Source of the DNA: an uncultured Muribaculaceae bacterium
GTDB taxonomy: Bacteria; Bacteroidota; Bacteroidia; Bacteroidales; Muribaculaceae
Direction: 5' to 3'
Length of the DNA: 34,814 nt
NCBI GenBank assembly: GCA_947525975.1
Contig: CANNVE010000027.1
Coordinates: 1-34,814, forward strand
The position numbers were made by a program, and so were the translations under genes. Shown here in pieces: positions 16,561 to 23,939 of this stretch. The notes beneath the pieces were generated by a model that saw nothing but the letters and a program-made list of their open reading frames with translations, made no database searches and was not told the origin of the DNA. Each line of letters starts with the position of its first letter. Position 1 is the first letter of the stretch.

Positions 16561-17430
16561 TCAATGCCTGTTTTTGAAAAGGCCCAGCAGGGCTTTTACG
16601 TAGTCTTCGTCGGTGGAAACGGAGGCGAAATCCACGCGGCAGCTTTTCAGAGTCTCCGACATGCGCTGCTGGCGGTCATACCACCACTTGCCGTAGGCCG
16701 TGCGCACCCGCTTGCTCGAAGTGTCGATCCAGCGTGTGTCGCCGGTCTCAAGGTCGGTGATGTGCATCAGGCCCACGTCGGGGAGCTGGCTGTCGCGCTT
16801 GTCATAGACCTGCACGGCCATGATTTCATGGCGGTTGCGCCCTATGGTCATTGCCTGCTTGTAGTCGTGGCTGTCGATGAAGTCGCTGATCACGAAGCTT
16901 GTGCAGCGTTTCTTCAGAGCGTCGGTCAGATACTCCACGGCCATGGCTATGTCAGTGCCCTTGCTTTGAGGCTCGAAGTCGAGGAGCTCGCGTATGATGA
17001 GCAGTATGTGCTTGCGCCCTTTCTTTGGGGGTATGAATTTCTCGATGCGGTCTGAGAAGAATATAGCGCCGATCTTGTCATTGTTCTGCGTGGCCGAGAA
17101 GGCGAGCGTGGCTCCGATCTCGGCTATCACCTCGCGCTTGGGCGAGCCTTGGGCGCCGAAGAGGCGGCTGCCCGAGACGTCGACCAGGAGCATCATGGTC
17201 AGTTCGCGCTCTTCTTCGTATACCTTTACGAAAGGGTGGTTTTGCCTGGCCGTCACGTTCCAGTCGATGTCGCGAATGTCGTCGCCGTATTGGTATTCGC
17301 GCACTTCGGAAAACATCATGCCCCTTCCCTTGAATTTAGAGTGGTACTCTCCCGCAAAAATATTCTGCGAGAGGGCGCGGGACTTGATCTCGATCTTCCT
17401 GACCTTCTTTAATAGTTCGTTAGCGTCCAA
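16561..17430 (-). CDS. DUF58 domain protein of the MoxR/Bat operon
   Basis: 289 residues. It has the DUF58 hallmark YQYGDDIRDIDWNVTAR (47-62) and a VWA-like metal site D84-V-S86-G-S88. No membrane segment or signal is seen, so it is probably a cytoplasmic partner of MoxR. The start codon appears to be TTG at 17430: no in-frame ATG or GTG lies between it and an upstream in-frame stop at 17443. The resulting N-terminus MDANELLKKVRKIEIKSR is where this family normally begins. It lies 25 nt after moxR. Confidence 0.92.
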   Translation of the reverse strand: MDANELLKKVRKIEIKSRALSQNIFAGEYHSKFKGRGMMFSEVREYQYGDDIRDIDWNVTARQNHPFVKVYEEERELTMMLLVDVSGSRLFGAQGSPKREVIAEIGATLAFSATQNNDKIGAIFFSDRIEKFIPPKKGRKHILLIIRELLDFEPQSKGTDIAMAVEYLTDALKKRCTSFVISDFIDSHDYKQAMTIGRNRHEIMAVQVYDKRDSQLPDVGLMHITDLETGDTRWIDTSSKRVRTAYGKWWYDRQQRMSETLKSCRVDFASVSTDEDYVKALLGLFKNRH

Positions 17431-17455
17431 TTCTTTGTAGTTTTAGGCAAAACCA

Positions 17456-18451
17456 TCAAGGCACCTGCACCTTGTCGAGGATTTCAGTGATTATTTCGTC
17501 GGTGGTGATGTTGTTGGCCTCGGCCTCGTATGTGACGCCGATGCGGTGGCGGAGCACGTCATGGCAAACTGCGATCACATCCTCGGGCACCACGTATCCG
17601 CGCTGGCGGATGAATGCGTAGGCGCGGGCTGCGCGAGCCAGGCTTATCGATGCGCGGGGCGATGCTCCGAAAGCGATGATGCTGCTCAGGTGCTGCATGC
17701 CATAGTCGGCGGGGAAGCGGGTGGCGAACACGAGGTCCACGATGTATTTCTCGATCTTTTCGTCAACATAGATCTGCTCCACTACCTTCTGCGCCTCGAT
17801 CACTTCCTCGGGCTTTATGACGGGGAGGATGGCCTTTGACTGTGGCACTATGTTCTGGCGTATGATGGTGCGCTCTTCCTCGCGGGTGGGGTATCCGATC
17901 ACCACTTTCATCAGGAAGCGGTCGACCTGCGCCTCGGGCAGGGGATAGGTGCCTTCCTGCTCTATGGGGTTCTGTGTGGCCATCACCAGGAATGGGGAGT
18001 CGAGGGGGAATGTGCTGTCGCCGATGGTGACCTGCCTTTCCTGCATAGCCTCAAGGAGCGCCGACTGCACTTTGGCGGGGGCGCGGTTGATTTCGTCGGC
18101 AAGGACAAAGTTAGAGAATACGGGGCCTTTCTTTACGTTGAATTTTTCGTCCTTGACGCTGTACACCATGGTGCCGATTACGTCGGCGGGCAGCAGGTCG
18201 GGGGTGAACTGTATGCGGCTGTATTTTGCGTCGATGAGCTGTGCGAGCGTCTTGATGGCGAGGGTCTTTGCGAGGCCCGGGACGCCTTCGAGCAGAACGT
18301 GCCCGTTGGCGAGCAGCGAAATGAGGAGTGACTCTACTAAATGCTTCTGACCAACGATGGTCTGGTCCATGCCTCGGGTGATGAGGTTGATGAAGTCGCT
18401 CTTGCTCGCAACAAGGCTGTTGATCTCTCGGATATTAACTGTATCGCTCAT
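17456..18451 (-). CDS. MoxR family AAA+ ATPase
   Basis: 331 residues, cytoplasmic. It has Walker A GVPGLAKT (56-63), Walker B FVLADE (115-120), the NRAPAKVQSALLEAMQE segment and the sensor region ATQNPIEQEGTYPLPEAQVDRF, all typical of MoxR. It is the first gene of the eight-gene moxR-DUF58-membrane protein-batA-B-C-D-E run. MoxR ATPases are thought to act as chaperones for VWA proteins or their clients, consistent with BatA and BatB downstream. A -7 promoter element lies 80 nt upstream. Confidence 0.95.
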   Translation of the reverse strand: MSDTVNIREINSLVASKSDFINLITRGMDQTIVGQKHLVESLLISLLANGHVLLEGVPGLAKTLAIKTLAQLIDAKYSRIQFTPDLLPADVIGTMVYSVKDEKFNVKKGPVFSNFVLADEINRAPAKVQSALLEAMQERQVTIGDSTFPLDSPFLVMATQNPIEQEGTYPLPEAQVDRFLMKVVIGYPTREEERTIIRQNIVPQSKAILPVIKPEEVIEAQKVVEQIYVDEKIEKYIVDLVFATRFPADYGMQHLSSIIAFGASPRASISLARAARAYAFIRQRGYVVPEDVIAVCHDVLRHRIGVTYEAEANNITTDEIITEILDKVQVP

Positions 18452-18531
18452 ATCAGGATATAGTGAATGTGTTAAAGGTTGACAATAAATAAAAGCCGGA
18501 TTTCAGGGTGTAGTTCCCCAAATTCCGACTA

Positions 18532-18565
18532 CAAAGTTACGATTAATAATGTTAGATTTGCTAAA
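18532..18565 (-). promoter_or_regulatory. Probable promoter of the moxR-bat operon
   Basis: A perfect -7 element TAACTTTG is present on the minus strand (18532-18539). The -33 position is weak (TTTTAG near 18561-18565). The leader of about 75 nt contains an imperfect inverted repeat (18495-18531) followed by a T-rich run, possibly an attenuator; the pairing is not perfect, so this is only noted. Confidence 0.5.
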
Positions 18566-18648
18566 ATTGAATGTTAAAATTGTTTATCAATCCTTTAACA
18601 TAGCCAACAATTAACATTTTTTATTTAATCGCCTTAAATCACAACACT

Positions 18649-19377
18649 TTATTGCATGAATACAGATTCCCAAACAGCCCATGCGGCCCCAAAAAGCGAT
18701 GTCAGGGGCACATTGAGCCCGGAAAAGGCGGCGGCCATGGCCCATAGAAACCATGATAGATAGGATGTCAGCAGAGAGTGGGTGGTGCCGATGCCGTTGC
18801 CTTTGGCGTAGTACGCGCATGCGCTGACAAGTCCGGCCAGTGGTATGAGCAGGGCGCAAATCAATGCGGAGTATGATATGGAGAAGTCGGCCACTACTTT
18901 GCCGGCCGCGTCGGTGACGCGGTATGTGAGGAAGATGCCTTTGTTTCTGATTTCAAGCGTATAGTCAGTGTCGGGCTGTGGAGTGAACCGCACTGATTCA
19001 TTGCGTCTGATGCCATAGAGCGTGATTTTGTTGACGCCTTCCGAAGTAAGAAGCGTAGAGCCTTCTGCCTCTTGTCCGCGGGTGACCCAGATGCCGTTGA
19101 TGCCGGCTCCGCAGGCGTACAGCATGCGGCTTATCAGGCATTTTATGGTGATGCTCCCTCCGATGCCCCGCTTGATGATGTCATGGCTTTGGGCCAGGAA
19201 TGAATAGCCTTCGCCCCGGTTGAATTTCCATCGGCCTTCGCAGATGACGATGCTGCCGGGAGGCGTGTCGTCAGGCAGCCCGTAGATTCCCACCGGTTTG
19301 TCTTTGCCGGAGTCGTCGGCCCAGGCTTTCAAGCCTGCGGCTTCCGGGCCGATTATGTAAAATTTCATCTCCGCCAT
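18649..19377 (-). CDS. Hypothetical membrane protein
   Basis: 242 residues; no family is recognised. The N-terminal two-thirds is soluble and beta-like (GSIVICEGRWKFNRGEGYSFLA, GGSITIKCLISRM). The C-terminal third holds two to three membrane segments (about 168-192 SYSALICALLIPLAGLVSACAYYA, and about 203-240, rich in W, A and L). It lies 12 nt after the HU/LysM fusion gene, so it is probably the last gene of the proS-HU transcript. It may belong to the same envelope-linked function, but nothing in the sequence proves that. Confidence 0.75.
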   Translation of the reverse strand: MAEMKFYIIGPEAAGLKAWADDSGKDKPVGIYGLPDDTPPGSIVICEGRWKFNRGEGYSFLAQSHDIIKRGIGGSITIKCLISRMLYACGAGINGIWVTRGQEAEGSTLLTSEGVNKITLYGIRRNESVRFTPQPDTDYTLEIRNKGIFLTYRVTDAAGKVVADFSISYSALICALLIPLAGLVSACAYYAKGNGIGTTHSLLTSYLSWFLWAMAAAFSGLNVPLTSLFGAAWAVWESVFMQ

Positions 19378-19389
19378 CGGGGCCGATGC

Positions 19390-20682
19390 CTATTTGAGCA
19401 GCTGTTGGGCCAATTGCTTCGCTTCGCGTAGATTTTCCTCTTCGCTTGAGTGCTTGGCGTATTTGCTCAATGGAGGTATCTTAACGCGGGTGCCGGCTTT
19501 CACGGTGTTGGGATTGCCTATCACGTCTTTGTTTTCGAGGTAGATGTATACCCAGTAGTCTTTCTTGTGGTAGTGCTTCTGGGCCAGGTGGGTGAGGAAT
19601 ACGCGCTCTGTGATCACATCGTAAACATCGGCCTGCGGCTGAGCGGGCGCAGCCTCGGCTTCGGGCTTTTTGTCCTCGGCCTCGGTCGCTGTTGCGGCGG
19701 CTTCTCCTTCCGGAGCAAGCGCTTCGGCTAGCCCAAGCGCTATCTCGTCGGTCTCTGATGTCTCTTCTTCAGCTGCTTCTTCCTCTTGCTGCACGAGCGA
19801 TGGCTCAAGCAGTTCCATGATCGGGTCATGGGCGAAAAATCCGATGGCCAAGCCAATCAGGATGCCTATTATCAGCGCCCATGTGGTCCAGAATACCGGG
19901 AATTTGCCATGCCCTTCGTCTTCAAAGTCGTCATACTGATATGGTTCGGGATAATCAGTCTCTGCAGGCATAGTGGGGGAGCCGTATGCGGCTGCCAGAT
20001 TAGCCTTCGGCTCTGATTCGTTAGAGTCCTCCTTTGCCACAGTGGCTTCCGCTGCTGAATTGTCAGAAACCGCTTGCTGAATCACGCGCTGCTTGGCGAC
20101 GACTTCTGTCACTACAGTCGCCTCTGCCTTGGGGGCTGCCTCTTCTTTGGGGGCAATCTCTGCTGCGATGGCCGCCTCTGCCTTGGGGGCGGCTTCAGTC
20201 ATGGGAGCAGTCTCTTCTACGGGGACAGGCTCTGGGGCAAAGGGCTGCTCGGCTTCTGCCATTTGTTCCGGCTCTTCGGGCGCCGGCTCTGCATCTGCTG
20301 AATCGGTCGCCTCATTGGTCTCGGCTTCTGCCTCCGGTGCGGACTGGGGGGCAGCAGCCTCTGCTTCATCGATGATTATGTCGATGTCGAGAGATTCGAT
20401 GGAAGCGCCCGGGGCCAATTCCTCAGGCTCGAACATGGCGAAAGGGTCGTTGACGGCTCTGGCGAGGTCTTCGTCAGGCTGGAACGCGATTTTGCGATCG
20501 CCGCGCGTTTCCTCCACCGAGAATGTGCCTATGCCTTTGATTGTGAGGGTCTCGCCAATGGCTATGGCTTCCTTGGCGGCTTCCATGAAAGCCTTGAGGT
20601 ATGCGTCGGCCTCCGCTATCTTTGTGCCGGAGGTGCGCGCTATGAGTTCGGCGAGTCTATTGAGGGTGATGATGCTATTCAT
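19390..20682 (-). CDS. HU-like DNA-binding domain fused through a membrane segment to a LysM-like domain
   Basis: 430 residues in four parts. Residues 1 to about 85 form an HU/IHF-like fold (LNRLAELIARTSG, ETLTIKGIGTFSVEETRGDRK). A long acidic Ala/Glu/Pro-rich linker spans about 90-255. A single membrane helix lies at about 262-284 (WALIIGILIGLAIGFFA). A second acidic stretch follows, then a LysM-like C-terminal domain at about 350-406 (VFLTHLAQKHYHKKDYWVYIYLENKD, IGNPNTVKAGTRVKIPP). An HU domain inside and LysM outside would physically link DNA and cell wall; that role is inference. It overlaps the upstream HU gene by 8 nt. Confidence 0.85.
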   Translation of the reverse strand: MNSIITLNRLAELIARTSGTKIAEADAYLKAFMEAAKEAIAIGETLTIKGIGTFSVEETRGDRKIAFQPDEDLARAVNDPFAMFEPEELAPGASIESLDIDIIIDEAEAAAPQSAPEAEAETNEATDSADAEPAPEEPEQMAEAEQPFAPEPVPVEETAPMTEAAPKAEAAIAAEIAPKEEAAPKAEATVVTEVVAKQRVIQQAVSDNSAAEATVAKEDSNESEPKANLAAAYGSPTMPAETDYPEPYQYDDFEDEGHGKFPVFWTTWALIIGILIGLAIGFFAHDPIMELLEPSLVQQEEEAAEEETSETDEIALGLAEALAPEGEAAATATEAEDKKPEAEAAPAQPQADVYDVITERVFLTHLAQKHYHKKDYWVYIYLENKDVIGNPNTVKAGTRVKIPPLSKYAKHSSEEENLREAKQLAQQLLK

Positions 20683-20953
20683 TTTCGATCAATTTTTTTA
20701 GGGCCGAACTTGGCACGAATTCCACAAGCAGCTGTGGAGGCAAAAGCATTTTCTTACCTGTGGCTTTGTCGGTTTTCACTCGTTCCGGCTTTTTAGTCGC
20801 CACGAAATTGCCGAATCCGGGCATGGCTATAGAGTCAAGCCCGGAGGCGCGCTCTCTGAGCACCTGCGCGAACGCGCCGGTGAGGCGCGACGCCTCTTTG
20901 GCGTCGGCGCCCATGAGCTTGGCCACTTGTGATATGAAAGTCTTGCTGTCCAT
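20675..20953 (-). CDS. HU family DNA-binding protein
   Basis: 92 residues. The helical dimerisation half (FISQVAKLMGADAKEASRLTGAFAQVL) is followed by the beta-arm region (DSIAMPGFGNFVATKKPERVKTDKATGKKMLLPP), with the PGFGxF and TGK signatures in diverged form. It is a nucleoid-associated protein. Its last 8 nt overlap the start of the HU/LysM fusion, and it lies 33 nt after proS. The two HU-type domains encoded in tandem may interact. No separate promoter is seen. Confidence 0.9.
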   Translation of the reverse strand: MDSKTFISQVAKLMGADAKEASRLTGAFAQVLRERASGLDSIAMPGFGNFVATKKPERVKTDKATGKKMLLPPQLLVEFVPSSALKKLIENE

Positions 20954-20986
20954 TGCTGCTTGTGAGAAGTTGGGGGTGGGGAGGGA

Positions 20987-22468
20987 TTAGTAGTTGCGGG
21001 CTATGATCACGCGCTGAGCCGAAGGCTTTCCGGTGACCATGCACTTTCCGGGAGTCTTGTCGCCTTCGAGAGGTATGCAGCGGATTGTAGCCTTTGTCTC
21101 GTTCTTGATGAGCTCTTCGGTCTCGGGTGTGCCGTCCCAATGGCAGAGGAAGAATCCACCCTTGTCGATGTTGGCCTTGAAGTCCTCGTAAGAGTCGCAG
21201 ACGTAGGTTTTCGATTCGCGCATGGCCAGGGCCTTGGCGTAGATATTCTGCTGTATGTCTTCAAGAAGCTGCTTGATGTGGGCTGCGATGCCCTCCAGGG
21301 GCACACTCTCTTTTTCGAGGGTGTCGCGGCGCATGAGCTCTACGGTGTCGTTCTGGATGTCGCGCTCGCCGAGCACCAGGCGCACAGGCACGCCCTTCAC
21401 CTCATAGTCGGCGAATTTGAATCCGGGGCGCTTGTTGTCGGCGTCGTCGTACTTCACGCTGACGCCCATGCTCTTGAGCTCGTCAATGATCGGGTTGACG
21501 GTGGCTGTGATCTTCTCGAACTGCTCCTTATTTTTATAAATAGGTATAATCACCACTTGGATCGGGGCCAGACGCGGAGGGAGCACGAGGCCGTTGTCGT
21601 CGCTGTGGGTCATGATCAGCGCGCCCATCAGTCGGGTCGATACGCCCCATGAGTTGGCCCATACGTATTCGGGCTTGTTTTCCTTGTTGGCGAAGGTCAC
21701 ATCGAATGCGTGAGCGAAATTCTGGCCGAGGTTGTGCGAGGTGCCGGCCTGCAGGGCCTTGCCGTCCTGCATCATAGCCTCGATGGTGTATGTGTTGAGG
21801 GCGCCGGCGAATCGCTCGTTGGCGCTCTTCACGCCTTGGATCACAGGCATGGCCATGAAATCCTGCGCGAATTTGGCGTAGATGTTGATCATCTCCACAG
21901 TGCGCGCCTGCGACTCCTCGGCTGTGGCGTGGGCGCAGTGGCCTTCCTGCCAAAGGAATTCAGCCGTGCGCAGGAACATGCGTGTGCGCATCTCCCAGCG
22001 CATCACGTTTGCCCACTGGTTGATCAGGATGGGGAGGTCGCGCCAGCTGTGTATCCAGTTTTTGTATGTGCCCCAGATGATGGTCTCGGAGGTGGGGCGT
22101 ATGATCAGTTCCTCCTCAAGGCGGGCATCGGGGTCTACCACGACGCCGTTGCCGTTGGGGTCATTCTTCAGGCGGTAGTGGGTGACTACGGCGCATTCTT
22201 TCGCGAATCCCTCCACATGCTCGGCCTCGCGGCAGAGATATGACTTGGGGATGAGCAGGGGGAAATAAGCGTTCTGCACGCCGGTGGCTTTGAACATGGT
22301 GTCGAGCGTCTGCTGCATCTTTTCCCAGATGGCATAGCCGTAAGGCTTGATTACCATACAGCCGCGCACAGCCGACTGCTCGGCCAGGTCGGCCTTGACT
22401 ACGAGTTCGTTATACCATTGCGAGTAATTGTCGCCGCGCTTGGTGAGTCCTTTTAATTCTATTGCCAT
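20987..22468 (-). CDS. proS: Prolyl-tRNA synthetase (eukaryote/archaea-like type)
   Basis: 493 residues. It charges tRNA-Pro with proline. Class II synthetase motifs are clear: [16 protein letters not shown], then [26 protein letters not shown]. The short form without the bacterial editing insertion, and the C-terminal zinc-domain-like tail ending VIIARNY, match the eukaryote/archaea-like ProS found in Bacteroidota. ATG 22468 gives a normal N-terminus. It has a consensus promoter and leads the run proS, HU, HU/LysM, membrane protein. Confidence 0.96.
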   Translation of the reverse strand: MAIELKGLTKRGDNYSQWYNELVVKADLAEQSAVRGCMVIKPYGYAIWEKMQQTLDTMFKATGVQNAYFPLLIPKSYLCREAEHVEGFAKECAVVTHYRLKNDPNGNGVVVDPDARLEEELIIRPTSETIIWGTYKNWIHSWRDLPILINQWANVMRWEMRTRMFLRTAEFLWQEGHCAHATAEESQARTVEMINIYAKFAQDFMAMPVIQGVKSANERFAGALNTYTIEAMMQDGKALQAGTSHNLGQNFAHAFDVTFANKENKPEYVWANSWGVSTRLMGALIMTHSDDNGLVLPPRLAPIQVVIIPIYKNKEQFEKITATVNPIIDELKSMGVSVKYDDADNKRPGFKFADYEVKGVPVRLVLGERDIQNDTVELMRRDTLEKESVPLEGIAAHIKQLLEDIQQNIYAKALAMRESKTYVCDSYEDFKANIDKGGFFLCHWDGTPETEELIKNETKATIRCIPLEGDKTPGKCMVTGKPSAQRVIIARNY

Positions 22469-22529
22469 AGGTGAAGTATGGATGGTTTATTGTTATTTTT
22501 TTTTCTATTCTTTATATGCTTTCGTACAG

Positions 22530-22560
22530 CAAAATTAGTAAAAAAAAATCTTATAGCCAA
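22530..22560 (-). promoter_or_regulatory. Promoter for proS
   Basis: On the minus strand, TAATTTTG (22530-22537) fits TAnnTTTG and TTG (22558-22560) lies 20 nt upstream. The inferred leader is about 55 nt. Confidence 0.7.
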
Positions 22561-22676
22561 CAATTTTTCCATGCTTTATCCTAAATCTTCATTATTTGTT
22601 TGTTCACCACGACGTTAGGGCGGAGTTTCAGGCGCGTTGGCTTCGTTATTGCCCGGGAGTGAGGCGCGGATATTGC

Positions 22677-22706
22677 TTGAAAAAAGGAAAATAATCACTA
22701 ACTTTG
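22677..22706 (+). promoter_or_regulatory. Promoter for the lipid kinase gene, very close to the start codon
   Basis: TTG (22677-22679), a 19-nt spacer and TAACTTTG (22699-22706) match the Bacteroidota promoter. The start codon is at 22712, only 5 nt past the -7 element, so the transcript should begin at or within a few bases of the ATG. Confidence 0.72.
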
Positions 22707-22711
22707 CGGTC

Positions 22712-23680
22712 ATGGAAAAAGATAAGATGCTCCTCATAGTCAATCCCCGCTCGGGAGTCAACAGCAAAGACGGCATGGGCGCCGCCTTGGCCTCGGCGCT
22801 CACTTCCGCCGGATTCAGGGTGGACTGCGCCTACACCGAGCATGCCGGGCACGCCACCGAGCTGGCTCGCCGTGCCGTGGCTGAAGGATACGGCAGCGTG
22901 GTGGCGTGCGGTGGCGACGGCACTGTCAACGAGACGGCTTCCGGCCTCGTGGGCACAGATGTGGTCATGGGCATCGTCCCCTCGGGCAGCGGCAACGGCT
23001 TGGCGAGGCATCTTGACGTGCCTGTGGATGAGACGCTGTCGCTCGGTGTGATACGCCCGGGCAATATCACTGTGTGCGACTACGGCACGGTCAACGACCG
23101 CAATTTCTTCTGCACCTGCGGCGTGGGATTCGACGCCTCGGTCTCACACCGGTTCTCTCACGAAAACCGCAGGGGCCGCATCACATACATAAAGAGCGTG
23201 TTTGAGGCTTTCGCCGGATATAAGCCGCAGACATTCATTCTCGACATCGAGGGGAAGCGTCTGCGCCGCGAGGCTTTCCTTGTGGCTGTGTGCAATGCCT
23301 CGCAATACGGCAACAACGCCTTCATCGCGCCTATGGCATCGCTCACCGACGGCCTGCTCGACATAATCGTCATCAAAAGCGGAAACGCGCTGAAGATGAT
23401 GCTCGCCGGATTCGACGTGCTCACGGGCATGGTGCCGTACAACAACAACATTGAGACTTTCCGCGTGCGACGCGCATCCATCGACCTTCCCGGTCCGGCG
23501 CTCGGGCATATCGACGGAGAGCCGGTCAACTTCTCCGGAAGGCTTGATTTTGAGTGTCATCCGCGCAGCCTGAAAGTCTATGGCAATCCGGGCAAGCGCC
23601 GTTTCCGTCCGTTTCTGACTCCTATCGACGTCACCCTGCGCGATTGGGGCATCGCCATCAATCGCCTTTTCGCCCATTGA
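22712..23680 (+). CDS. Diacylglycerol kinase family lipid kinase (YegS/LCB5-like)
   Basis: 322 residues. The catalytic domain shows NPRSG (11-15), GGDGT (67-71) and GSGNGLAR (92-99), and a C-terminal beta-sandwich half follows. Such proteins phosphorylate diacylglycerol or related lipids at the membrane; the substrate cannot be told from sequence. The start is ATG 22712 (MEKDKMLLIVNPRSG); an upstream in-frame TTG reads through the promoter and is rejected. It is transcribed divergently from proS. No hairpin strong enough for a confident terminator was found after it. Confidence 0.9.
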   Translation: MEKDKMLLIVNPRSGVNSKDGMGAALASALTSAGFRVDCAYTEHAGHATELARRAVAEGYGSVVACGGDGTVNETASGLVGTDVVMGIVPSGSGNGLARHLDVPVDETLSLGVIRPGNITVCDYGTVNDRNFFCTCGVGFDASVSHRFSHENRRGRITYIKSVFEAFAGYKPQTFILDIEGKRLRREAFLVAVCNASQYGNNAFIAPMASLTDGLLDIIVIKSGNALKMMLAGFDVLTGMVPYNNNIETFRVRRASIDLPGPALGHIDGEPVNFSGRLDFECHPRSLKVYGNPGKRRFRPFLTPIDVTLRDWGIAINRLFAH

Positions 23681-23828
23681 GCCCGGCGTTCGCCATCTCA
23701 ATTCATGGCAGGCTGCGGCTTGCCGATCGTCGAGGCGTGATTCCGCAAGACTCGTTTTGGCGTTTTCTCCCGGCGGCGCGTCAGGGTCGGAAATTTTTGC
23801 GCTATAAACGAAAAAAACGCAAAATTAC

Positions 23829-23862
23829 TTTCATCTTTAGTGCAAATTGATTAAATTTGCAC
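23829..23862 (+). promoter_or_regulatory. ppdK promoter with overlapping palindromic operator
   Basis: The -7 element TAAATTTG (23852-23859) has a fair -33 match, TTTC (23829-23832), 19 nt upstream. A perfect 9-bp inverted repeat, GTGCAAATT (23840-23848) and AATTTGCAC (23854-23862), with a 5-nt spacer, covers the -7 element. That is where a repressor would block polymerase. The leader to the ATG is about 75 nt. The regulator is unknown. The rest of the gap from 23681 has a weak 7-bp inverted repeat (23795-23824) and no gene. Confidence 0.6.
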
Positions 23863-23939
23863 TGCAACTTTTATTCGGTTGTCCCAACCTTTGATCATTA
23901 CGATTAAAATACATATTAAATCATTAAAAAATTAACTTG

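Noticed and set aside
18486-18531. Riboswitch or attenuator in the moxR leader
   Set aside because: The inverted repeat pairs imperfectly and no known riboswitch core could be recognised. It is noted only in the promoter entry.
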